64,000 bases of DNA, from assembly GCA_963804005.1 (NCBI GenBank), contig CAWDOP010000019.1, positions 1 to 64,000 on the forward strand, read 5' to 3'. Shown here piece by piece: positions 1 through 6,951 of this stretch (positions are counted from its first letter, which is position 1; each line of letters starts with the position of its first letter). A model generated the notes under the pieces. The model was not told where the DNA came from and did no database searches. It was given only the letters and a program-made list of their open reading frames with translations. A program made the position numbers and the translations under genes. This DNA comes from JAGXRK01 sp963804005 (GTDB lineage Bacteria > Bacteroidota > Ignavibacteria > Ignavibacteriales > Ignavibacteriaceae).

Positions 1-580
1 CAATTTTATTATTAAGTAAAATTTCCTTGTAACACAATTCGAACAGAACCGAGGTGATCGATCTGGTTAGAAACGAAAGTTCCTCTGTAATTCTTTCAAC
101 TTTTTCATTTAAATAAATATCCATTAAGCCGATTCTAAGAAATTCTCTTCTTTTAAGATTTCTCAGTGCAGTCACTTTTCCGTTAAAAGTTTTAAATCTG
201 TTTATAGAATCCAAAACAATTTTTGTGTAATCTGATTCTTTTCTTTGCTTCTTCAGATTAACCGGATTAGTTATCATAAAAAAATATTCAGGATTGCGGA
301 CAAGTATGTCAGACAAATAATTACTGTTCGATGCAATTGTAACAAGAATTTCAATCTGATGCGGATAGTTAATACATTCTTTAATAAAGAAAACTCTGTC
401 GAATTGGTTTTCAATAATTCTTATAAGGTTTGCTTCGGAAGAGCTGGTAAAGAAATGAAGCTTAATTTCATTTTCAATCAGAGCAATTAAATTATCAAAC
501 TGATCAGAATGAATTGCACCTCCGGCAAGTTCAGCAAGCTTGCTGATAAATTCGTTTGATAATCTTTTTTTTCTCTGCAT
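1..580 (-). CDS. glnE: Glutamine synthetase adenylyltransferase GlnE, N-terminal part (runs off window)
   Basis: GlnE adenylylates and de-adenylylates glutamine synthetase in response to P-II (GlnB), tuning ammonia assimilation. The frame is open from the ATG at 580 to the window edge (193 codons). It matches the N-terminal GlnE lobe: SNYLSDILVRNPEYF corresponds to the family's region of the type 'S..l...L.rhP', followed about 45 residues later by LRNLKRREFLRIGLMDI, the typical 'LR.fkr...LRIa..Di' block, and then an 'eelS.La' helix. The first nucleotidyltransferase motif lies outside the window. No clear Shine-Dalgarno precedes the ATG, and the frame stays open upstream to another ATG at 790, but that stretch is low-complexity and unlike GlnE, so 580 is preferred. 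The partner gene glnB lies at 13203. Confidence 0.78.
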   Translation of the reverse strand, partial: MQRKKRLSNEFISKLAELAGGAIHSDQFDNLIALIENEIKLHFFTSSSEANLIRIIENQFDRVFFIKECINYPHQIEILVTIASNSNYLSDILVRNPEYFFMITNPVNLKKQRKESDYTKIVLDSINRFKTFNGKVTALRNLKRREFLRIGLMDIYLNEKVERITEELSFLTRSITSVLFELCYKEILLNNKI

Positions 581-896
581 TTTTTGAATAAATCTTTTTA
601 TTAAACTTAAGAAAAAAATCAGCAGGAAGGGAGAGCGGAATGGGTGGGGTATCCGTCTTCTTCCGATGAATTGTGCTTCGCCATGATAAGTTGGGCGCTT
701 TGCGCTTTGTTCGCAACGGTTGAATCTTTCACAACGTTCCCCTAATTTAGCAATGGATTGTTGAAGACATTTTGCAATTCTTACTAACATTGCCCTCACA
801 AATTCCTTCTATCTCTGGCGGGGGTCCTGACTTTATGTGTTAGGTGTTTTGGATAATATAATCATTCAGTTGAAATTTATATCTAATTTAAGAAAT
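581..896. other. Intergenic junction between glnE and the cassette-like region
   Basis: No convincing gene. On the minus strand the glnE frame runs on without stop to 790 and another frame gives 61 codons, but neither product looks like a protein family. At 786-844 there is a weak attC-like arrangement: CTAACA near 785 and TGTTAG at 837-842 are complementary, but the inner arms pair poorly. If the core GTTAGGT at 838-844 is a true recombination boundary, it marks the left end of the first cassette. GC content is visibly higher at 610-720 than in neighbouring DNA. Confidence 0.4.
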
Positions 897-1808
897 ATGA
901 AAAATAATCGCACATTATTATTTATTTTCATACTATTAGTTCAAGTTACGACATTTGCTGATTCGCTTTTTGTTAAAAAGGATGGTAAAGAAATACTCAT
1001 CTATTCTGATATAATTATTCTATCAGTCTTCGATGATGTTTCTTTAGATTCTTCGGAACATCCTATGACAGTATCAATTGAATACTACAAACAATCAAGT
1101 GGTATAGTCAAGCTATGGAATACCTCGGCTCCGACCTCAAGAGGAAAAACTAAATACTATCGCTATGTAACATCAAACACAGAGGAAAAACTTAAGATAT
1201 TAGAAAAATGGAAAGCAGAAGGCTTTACTGCAAAAATAATTGATCAAAAAAAAGACACCTCTAATGTATTCAATTTTGCTTTTAAGTATGATGCAAAGAA
1301 AGAAGGATACAGAGTAATCATACAACCTCACAGTATTATTGAGCCACAAACTTTTATACTTATTAAAGAAGACACTACAAATCCTTATGGTGGTTACAAT
1401 CTGCACCGTTATAAAGAGATACACTTTAAGCAAATAGAACGTATAGATTTTGTGGATGATTCCGTTTTCATTGCTCTCAAGAACGGAGAACTGATAAAAG
1501 GAATGATCTATGAAAGAACTATTGATAATTTGAAGTTGACAAACCGTTTTTTAGGATTTAGTTATAAATCTGCAAAAATTAACGAATTATCTTTTTCAAC
1601 GAAAAGGTTAAGCTCTATTATTTTTGAAAATAAGCAAAAAATCATACAACCAGTTAAATACGAAACGATAAATGACTCGTTGAACACAACTGATTCTGAT
1701 TCTTGGTTTAATGAAATGCCAAATGAATTAAAATTCTCATTAATTCTATTTATTAGTTTAATAATTATAACACAAGTTGTTTTGTTTATAAAAAAGAAGC
1801 GTAAATAA
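897..1808 (+). CDS. Hypothetical secreted, membrane-anchored protein (cassette gene)
   Basis: Family not recognised. The ORF is open from 837, but the ATG at 897 is preferred because it begins a good signal peptide (MKNNRTLLFIFILLVQ, cleavage probably after the TFA at about residue 20); the 837 GTG would overlap the putative cassette core. The mature part (about 250 residues) is Lys/Ile-rich and has no recognisable catalytic motif. A single C-terminal hydrophobic helix (about residues 277-297) followed by KKKRK suggests an outward-facing domain anchored in the inner membrane with a basic cytoplasmic tail. The predicted length from 897 is 303 aa. It is followed 14 bases later by the best attC-like site in the window. 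Low GC and rare-family content are consistent with a cassette-borne gene. Confidence 0.6.
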   Translation: MKNNRTLLFIFILLVQVTTFADSLFVKKDGKEILIYSDIIILSVFDDVSLDSSEHPMTVSIEYYKQSSGIVKLWNTSAPTSRGKTKYYRYVTSNTEEKLKILEKWKAEGFTAKIIDQKKDTSNVFNFAFKYDAKKEGYRVIIQPHSIIEPQTFILIKEDTTNPYGGYNLHRYKEIHFKQIERIDFVDDSVFIALKNGELIKGMIYERTIDNLKLTNRFLGFSYKSAKINELSFSTKRLSSIIFENKQKIIQPVKYETINDSLNTTDSDSWFNEMPNELKFSLILFISLIIITQVVLFIKKKRK

Positions 1809-1822
1809 AATCAGTTAGAAAC

Positions 1823-2010
1823 ACCTAACCAGTTGCTCATGGCGACAGCGTTTTTGCTTTCGGCATTAGTATAATTATAAAGTTTGTTTTACCGTTTCGG
1901 TTTTACTGTTTGGCTGTATTTGTAAATGTAAGTTTTGTAGTAAATAAAAATGGTTTAATAAATGTGGCAGTGTTGTTATGGGCTGCGCCTTAGCAACCAC
2001 GCCGTTATGT
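1823..2010 (+). other. attC-like recombination site (site 1, best supported)
   Basis: The left core ACCTAAC (1823-1829) fits the R'' consensus RYYYAAC and the right core is GTTATGT (2004-2010). The inner arms pair strongly: GTTGCTCATGGCGACAGC (1832-1849) against GCTGCGCCTTAGCAAC (1982-1997), 16 paired positions with two unpaired bases on the left arm only, like the extrahelical bases that orient IntI binding. At 188 bp it is longer than most attC sites. A small GTTAG...CTAAC repeat at 1813-1829 overlaps the left core. Confidence 0.65.
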
Positions 2011-2036
2011 TTCTTTAAATCTTAAGGGAGATTCTT

Positions 2037-3314
2037 ATGGTTCTCACAAACGACCAATTGATAACATACATTTCAAATATTATTTATGTAGCAAGAATTG
2101 ATGGGAAAATTACAGCTTCGGAAACTCAAGCAATTGAAGAAATTCAAAAAAGAATTGGAGCGAAAAAGAGTGACTTAAACAAATCATCTCAAAAAGCGGA
2201 AAACCCTGATTTCAAAATAAAATTCGTAGGTCATTTTTCTGATAAAATAAAAAATTTGGAAGACATTATATATGTTTCTCTTATTGATGGTGAATTGGAT
2301 GAAAAAGAAAAATCACTTTTTATTGAAGCAATTAGTGATCTTAAAATAAGTTCTGAACAAATTGATATTATAATAAATGATGTAAAGAATTATTTAGATA
2401 CTCAGAACAACTTTAAAGTGTGTGCAAACTGCAATTCAAACATTAATCCAAATGCAAAGTTTTGTCCAGAATGTGGTACACCAGTTTCTATTGCAACTTC
2501 TGAACCTAGCATAAATGTATCTTATGAAATTCCTAGGATTGGAATCACGATTGAATTTGCAGAATCTACTGCTGCTGGATTTACTGATGCAGTTTCAGAA
2601 CAAAGTATTGCGCCACTAAATAATGTTTGTGAAAAGGGAAAAAAGAATTGGTATTTAGCTGGTTGGCCTGAAAAAGATTTTACTAAGCCTTTGAAGTTGG
2701 TAGAATCTCTCAGAGGTATGAGAAATCGAAAAGTTTATATTGATGGTGAAGAACAAAGATGGGATGATATTTTTGGATTTACTTGGTGTGCCGAACAAAG
2801 AAATTCAGCTTATAAACCTATTGAATATTGTTTTGGATTAGATGAAAATAGGTTCAATATCTGGGGCTGTAAGCAAAGCCGAATGGAATGGTCTGATTGG
2901 GCTAACTGGTTTACATATGGTAATTTTGAGAAAGTCGGAATGCTAAAAAATCAAGTGGCATTTAAATTCAATAAAGAAAAAATCAAACACGAACTAAGCA
3001 CTAATCTCTTTAAGTGTAAATATTGCCCACATTTAAAATTCAATTTTATTGAAAAAGCATTGAACAAATTTCCTTCTGAAATAATTATAAATGATAAAAG
3101 TGAATGGAAATATAAAAGAGATTATAACGAAGCACCTGGAGCAATTAAAGTAATATCTAAAACAACAGAAGATGGTTATACATTTACAGATGAATTCTAT
3201 TCATCCGGAGTAGTACCAAAATCAGTATCAATTGGTATTGATATAATAAAAAGTGTTATTAATGAATCAAATAATTATAACGAAATAAGACAGATTCTGA
3301 ATAATAGAGATTAA
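2037..3314 (+). CDS. TerB-like / zinc-ribbon protein of unknown function (cassette gene)
   Basis: A 425-aa cytoplasmic protein. Residues 1-122 are all-helical with two copies of an acidic 'ARIDGKIT..E' / 'SLIDGELDEKE' pattern, as in TerB and TerB-like stress domains. A zinc ribbon follows with Cys129, Cys132, Cys143 and Cys146 (CANC...CPEC). The remaining 270 residues are Trp/Tyr-rich, include another CKYC pair at about 325, and match nothing I can name. AAGGGAG at 2024-2030 gives a strong ribosome binding site for the ATG. Cassette genes often carry such TerB plus zinc-ribbon combinations in defence or stress contexts, but a role is not shown here. It lies between two attC-like sites. Confidence 0.7.
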   Translation: MVLTNDQLITYISNIIYVARIDGKITASETQAIEEIQKRIGAKKSDLNKSSQKAENPDFKIKFVGHFSDKIKNLEDIIYVSLIDGELDEKEKSLFIEAISDLKISSEQIDIIINDVKNYLDTQNNFKVCANCNSNINPNAKFCPECGTPVSIATSEPSINVSYEIPRIGITIEFAESTAAGFTDAVSEQSIAPLNNVCEKGKKNWYLAGWPEKDFTKPLKLVESLRGMRNRKVYIDGEEQRWDDIFGFTWCAEQRNSAYKPIEYCFGLDENRFNIWGCKQSRMEWSDWANWFTYGNFEKVGMLKNQVAFKFNKEKIKHELSTNLFKCKYCPHLKFNFIEKALNKFPSEIIINDKSEWKYKRDYNEAPGAIKVISKTTEDGYTFTDEFYSSGVVPKSVSIGIDIIKSVINESNNYNEIRQILNNRD

Positions 3315-3412
3315 TTGAAAAATAATACCTTGCTTAAGAAAATATATTCTTCCTTGTTAGTCTATTTGTGCAGTTTGTTTAAGTGTGAAAGTTTGTTCTA
3401 ATTCTAAAATTT

Positions 3413-3485
3413 AATAACAAATTCGGCACTATTATTTTTGGTTACCGGTTAGTGGTAATGTCGTTTCGAAGGAAATTCGTTATAT
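3413..3485 (+). other. attC-like recombination site (site 2)
   Basis: AATAACAAATTCG on the left (from 3413) is roughly complementary to GAAATTCGTTATAT on the right (to 3485), giving an outer stem ending in the core GTTATAT (3479-3485). The inner arms pair only in part. Length is 73 bp, within the usual attC range. The start codon of the next gene (ATG 3484) overlaps the core, and AAGGA (3469-3473), in the right arm, can serve as its ribosome binding site. Confidence 0.5.
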
Positions 3486-4194
3486 GAAAAAATTTGAAAA
3501 ATTAAAAATATTCATTGAGCAAAACGATACAAAGGGCGGTAAGTATTTTGACATTTTTATTCAACTTTTAATTCTTCTTTCTATCCTAAGTTTTACAATT
3601 GAAACAATTCCAGATATTTCTCCAGAACTACGCGATATTTTTAATTATTTAGAAATAATATCCATTTCAATTTTTACTGTTGAGTATATACTAAGACTTT
3701 TCGTTGCAGATTCGAGGATCAAATTCATTTTTAGTTTTTATGGTATGATTGATTTATTCGCGATACTACCTTTCTATGTTGCGTCCGGAATTGATTTGAG
3801 ATCAATAAGAATATTTAGACTTTTCCGTTTAATTCGGTTATTTAAATTATTTCGATATAGCAAAGCAATAAAAAGGTATAAACAAGCTTTTTCTTCAATA
3901 AAAATAGAGTTAGCAATTTTCTTATCTGCCACCTTATTTCTACTATATATATCTTCAGTAGGCATATACTATTTTGAAAATGAAGCACAACCGGAACAAT
4001 TTAGTTCAGTATTCCATTGTATGTGGTGGGCGGTAGCTACGTTAACAACAATCGGTTATGGTGATATGTATCCTGTTACTGCTGGTGGAAAAATATTCAC
4101 GTCCATAATTGTAGTAATCGGTTTGGGTGTAGTTGCTGTTCCAACTGGATTAATTGCTTCTGCTTTAACAAAAGTGAATAATGAAGAAAAATAA
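3484..4194 (+). CDS. Voltage-gated potassium channel, 6-TM (cassette gene)
   Basis: A 236-aa Kv-type channel subunit of the inner membrane. Helices S1 (about 22-40), S2 (50-72), S3 (81-99) and S5/S6 (141-163, 205-228) are visible. S4 carries positive charges at every third residue: Arg106, 109, 112, 115, 118, Lys121 and Arg124, a textbook voltage sensor. The pore has TTIGYGD at 188-194, the potassium selectivity filter. There is no C-terminal RCK/TrkA domain, so gating is probably by voltage alone. The subunit should form tetramers. The ATG overlaps the core of the upstream attC-like site. Ion channels are known among environmental integron cassettes, but here that origin is inferred from flanking sites. 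Confidence 0.92.
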   Translation: MKKFEKLKIFIEQNDTKGGKYFDIFIQLLILLSILSFTIETIPDISPELRDIFNYLEIISISIFTVEYILRLFVADSRIKFIFSFYGMIDLFAILPFYVASGIDLRSIRIFRLFRLIRLFKLFRYSKAIKRYKQAFSSIKIELAIFLSATLFLLYISSVGIYYFENEAQPEQFSSVFHCMWWAVATLTTIGYGDMYPVTAGGKIFTSIIVVIGLGVVAVPTGLIASALTKVNNEEK

Positions 4195-4201
4195 TATGGC
4201 A

Positions 4202-4285
4202 TATAACATCTTCAATTCGTCAAAGGCGGACATGTAAAATAGATGGCCCTCAACGGTTATTTTTTAACATAATACGCTGTTATGT
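4202..4285 (+). other. attC-like recombination site (site 3)
   Basis: The left end ATAACATCTTCAATTCGTC resembles the left arm of classical attC sites (AACAATTCGTTCAAG). It pairs imperfectly with the right end, which finishes in CGCTGTTATGT with core GTTATGT at 4279-4285: 11 of the outer 13 positions match. Length is about 84 bp. It closes the cassette carrying the channel gene. Confidence 0.52.
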
Positions 4286-4310
4286 GTTATATTAAATGAG
4301 ATAAACTATT

Positions 4311-5507
4311 GTGAAAAAACTAATTATACTGTCTTTACTCTTTATCAAAATATCATTTTGTCAAAGTTATGATCCATTTATTCAAAATTTAGTGGATCAA
4401 ACTAATTTAGATTCTCTAATATCATTTGTGCGAATACTATCTGGTGAAGATTCTGTTATTATTAATGATACGAACACTATAATAACTCATCGTGTAAATT
4501 CATGGGGTAACGATTTGGCAGCAGATTATCTAAAAAATAAAATGACGGAGTTCGGATTTGAAACGATCGATCAGAATTATAGTGAAGAAGGAAGAAATAT
4601 TTATTCAATACAAACCGGTACTCTTTATCCTGAAGAATACTATATTCTTTGTGCGCATTATGATGCAGTAACAAATTACTGTGCGGATGATAATGCAAGT
4701 GGAGTTGCAGGAGTATTGGAAGCAGCACGCATATTATCCAATTTCCAATTTAATTTTTCAATTATTTATGCATTTTGGGATGAGGAAGAAATTGGAGCAA
4801 ATGGAAGTGAATATTTTGCAGAACAAGCTGATTCAGCAGGAATGAATATAGGTGGTGTTCTTAATTTTGAGATGTCAGGCTGGGACAGTGATAATGATGG
4901 TCTTATTGATATTCATACTAGAAGGATAAATGAATCAATTCAATTAGCAAATACGATGGTAGTAATTGATTCATTATATAACTTACCTTTAAAACCGGTA
5001 GTTTATAATCCCGGTACAACTGCGAGCGATCATTCTTCTTTCTGGAATTTTGATTATTCGGCAATTGTATTTAGCGAAGCATTCTATGGAGGAGATTTTA
5101 ATCCTTACTATCACAGCAGCTTCGATCGTATACAGTACTTTAATCTTCCTTACTTTTTCAACATTGTTAAACTGAGTACTGCTTCAATTGCTACTCTGGC
5201 AACTGAAGGCTTAGTAACTTCAGTGGAAGAATTAAATGCCATTCCACTTTCTCTGTCTATTTCTAATTATCCGAATCCGTTTAACAATTCAACACGAGTG
5301 AAATATAATCTTCCCAATAGTTCTAACATAAGGATTGATTTATACAATTTTCTTGGAGAACGTGTTAAGGAAATATTATCAAGTTTTCATCAGGCAGGAA
5401 GCTATGAAATTGAAATTACATCAGATGATTTATCAAGCGGGGCGTACTTTCTTGTGATTAATACTGATGCACATTATAAAACACATAAAATAATCTTATT
5501 AAAATAA
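4311..5507 (+). CDS. Secreted M28-family zinc aminopeptidase with T9SS sorting domain
   Basis: Zinc-dependent exopeptidase of the M28 (aminopeptidase Y/S) family, 398 aa. A GTG start at 4311 opens a signal peptide (MKKLIILSLLFIKISFC). Zinc-binding and catalytic residues visible: CAHYD (His116, Asp118), CADDNASG (Asp126), DEEE (158-160), an Asp in the following MSGWDSDNDG region, and a His in TASDHSSFW. The last 75 residues are a T9SS type A sorting domain (NYPNPFNNSTRVKY... to a C-terminal KIILLK), so the protein should be exported through the type IX system and kept at the cell surface or released. It starts 25 bases after the last attC core, but no attC site follows it. The beta-lactamase-like pseudogene begins just downstream. 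Confidence 0.88.
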   Translation: MKKLIILSLLFIKISFCQSYDPFIQNLVDQTNLDSLISFVRILSGEDSVIINDTNTIITHRVNSWGNDLAADYLKNKMTEFGFETIDQNYSEEGRNIYSIQTGTLYPEEYYILCAHYDAVTNYCADDNASGVAGVLEAARILSNFQFNFSIIYAFWDEEEIGANGSEYFAEQADSAGMNIGGVLNFEMSGWDSDNDGLIDIHTRRINESIQLANTMVVIDSLYNLPLKPVVYNPGTTASDHSSFWNFDYSAIVFSEAFYGGDFNPYYHSSFDRIQYFNLPYFFNIVKLSTASIATLATEGLVTSVEELNAIPLSLSISNYPNPFNNSTRVKYNLPNSSNIRIDLYNFLGERVKEILSSFHQAGSYEIEITSDDLSSGAYFLVINTDAHYKTHKIILLK

Positions 5508-5534
5508 ATTGTGCATAAATTCCGGAGTTTATTA

Positions 5535-6322
5535 ATGAAAGCTGTTATCGTTTCTTCTTTCATATTATTACTATCTGTAATTGCTTATGCACAGAGCGAA
5601 GAAACCATAGACTTAAAAAAATATTTTGATGAATATAATCACGTCGGCTCATTTGTTATGTACGATCTGAAAAATGACAAATATATTCGTTACAATCCCG
5701 AAAGATGTAAGCAGCAATTTATTCCCGCCTCAACCTTTAAAATATTTAATTCACTTGCTGCATTGGAAACCGGAGCAGTTAAAGATGAAAATGATACAAT
5801 TCGTTGGGATGGTATTGAAAGAGCCTATGCTGAATGGAATAAAGATATGGATATGAAACATGCGTTCAAGTATTCTGCAGTCTGGTTCTACCAGGAAATT
5901 GCCAGAAGAATTGGCGAAGAAAAAATGCAGGAATTGATTAATCTTAATGAGTATGGAAATAAAAATATATCCGGTGGAATTGATCATTTTCTGGCTCGGG
6001 GGCGAATTACGTATTTCACCAAATGAGCAAATAGAATTCTTAAAGAAGTTATACCTGAATGAACTTAAGTTTTCTCAAAGAGCGATGGATATTGTTAAAA
6101 AGATTATGATATATGAAGAAACAGAGGAATATATTCTTAAGAGCTAAAACAGGTTGGGGAATGAGATTTGAAAATCAGATCGGTTGGTTTGTTGGTTATG
6201 TTGAAAAGGGGAGTGATCTGTATTTTTTTGTCACCAATCTGCAGTCAAAAGAACCGGAGGAGGGATTTGTTTCGCGTAAGGAAATAACATATAAAATTCT
6301 TAAAGAGCTAGGGATTCTGTAA
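5535..6322 (+). pseudogene. Class D (OXA-type) beta-lactamase with two single-base frameshifts
   Basis: Class D serine beta-lactamases hydrolyse penicillins and related drugs in the periplasm. Read through two frameshifts the product is 261 aa, normal for OXA enzymes, with every class motif present: signal peptide ending at AYAQ (residue 20), STFK (Ser66-Lys69, catalytic Ser and carboxylated Lys), SAV (114-116), YGN (140-142), the Trp of FWLGGELRISPNEQ and KTG (in RAKTGWG). Extra bases lie at 5987-5991 (after TTTT) and 6136-6139. As written, translation stops after 163 residues from this ATG, before KTG. The ATG at 5535 has GGAG upstream and is preferred over the GTG at 5511. It follows the M28 gene closely and is probably co-transcribed. 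Either recent decay or sequencing error. Confidence 0.85.
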
Positions 6323-6426
6323 TTGTTACAATAAATAATGTCTGCAATCATTTATTAAAATAATTTATAGCATCTATTGGAATGTTAAAAAAAAGATTTA
6401 TCTTGAGATAAAACAAGGAAAAATTT

Positions 6427-6870
6427 ATGAAATATATTTTCGTTTTACTTTCTAGCGTATTATTAACTCTGTTAATTGGCTGTTGCAATAGTAAACCTAC
6501 TAATGAAACTATTGAACTGAATAAAAATATAAATCAAAATCAATCGGGTCCTGCTTCTATTGTGCAAAATCTATCTGTCGTTACAGCAAGGGTTGATGAA
6601 GTTTTGTACAAGGATGAAACAGATTATCAATTAAAAGTTACGGTATTGGTTGTTGAAGAAAATGATGCTTATACAAGTATTGCCGTTCCTGGTAATGAGT
6701 ATTTTCTAACACCAAATTTTAGATATGAAAATGAAAAGCTTATGAAAAATGATGTTAATGAATCATTAAAAAAACTTGGTAAACTTTCTAAAGGAAAAGA
6801 ATTTAAAGCAGAAATTTCTTTAGAAAATCAAAAGGGATGGTTTATTCAAAAAGTATTAGGCTTTGAATAG
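6427..6870 (+). CDS. Small lipoprotein of unknown function
   Basis: A 147-aa protein with a lipoprotein signal: MKYIFVLLSSVLLTLLIGCC, with lipobox LIGC and Cys19 as the probable lipidated residue. The mature part has a short Asn/Gln-rich linker and then a compact beta-rich domain (VVTARVDEVLYKDETDYQLK...) that resembles an OB-like or Ig-like fold by eye, but no family is recognised. AAGGA lies just before the ATG. Stand-alone gene between the beta-lactamase remnant and the BNR protein. Confidence 0.65.
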   Translation: MKYIFVLLSSVLLTLLIGCCNSKPTNETIELNKNINQNQSGPASIVQNLSVVTARVDEVLYKDETDYQLKVTVLVVEENDAYTSIAVPGNEYFLTPNFRYENEKLMKNDVNESLKKLGKLSKGKEFKAEISLENQKGWFIQKVLGFE

Positions 6871-6951
6871 TCTGTACTGTTTTATTTTATTGTCTTTCCT
6901 GCTTTAAGCATAATGAATTATGAAAAAATTATTATTTATCAGAGGTCTCCA

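Larger units (their letters stand above)
838..4285 (+). mobile_element. Putative integron gene-cassette cluster without integrase (CALIN-like)
   Basis: Three rightward, functionally unrelated genes (897-1808, 2037-3314, 3484-4194) each end shortly before an imperfect inverted repeat whose right end is a GTTAT-type core (2004-2010, 3479-3485, 4279-4285), with the next gene starting 5-33 bases later. This gene-attC-gene-attC geometry is that of integron cassettes. The middle site (1823-2010) has a long complementary inner arm with unpaired extra bases on one side only, a hallmark of attC. No tyrosine recombinase intI is visible, so the array is either truncated by the window or a stand-alone cluster. 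Seen: repeats, spacing, gene orientation. Inferred: integron origin. Confidence 0.58.

Noticed and set aside
531..716. 61-codon minus-strand ORF
   Set aside because: It is a shadow frame overlapping the glnE start and repeat-like DNA, with no family signal.
4279..6322. M28 peptidase and beta-lactamase as a fourth integron cassette
   Set aside because: The genes start close to the last attC core, and OXA genes are often cassette-borne, but no attC-like repeat is found after 5507 or 6322.
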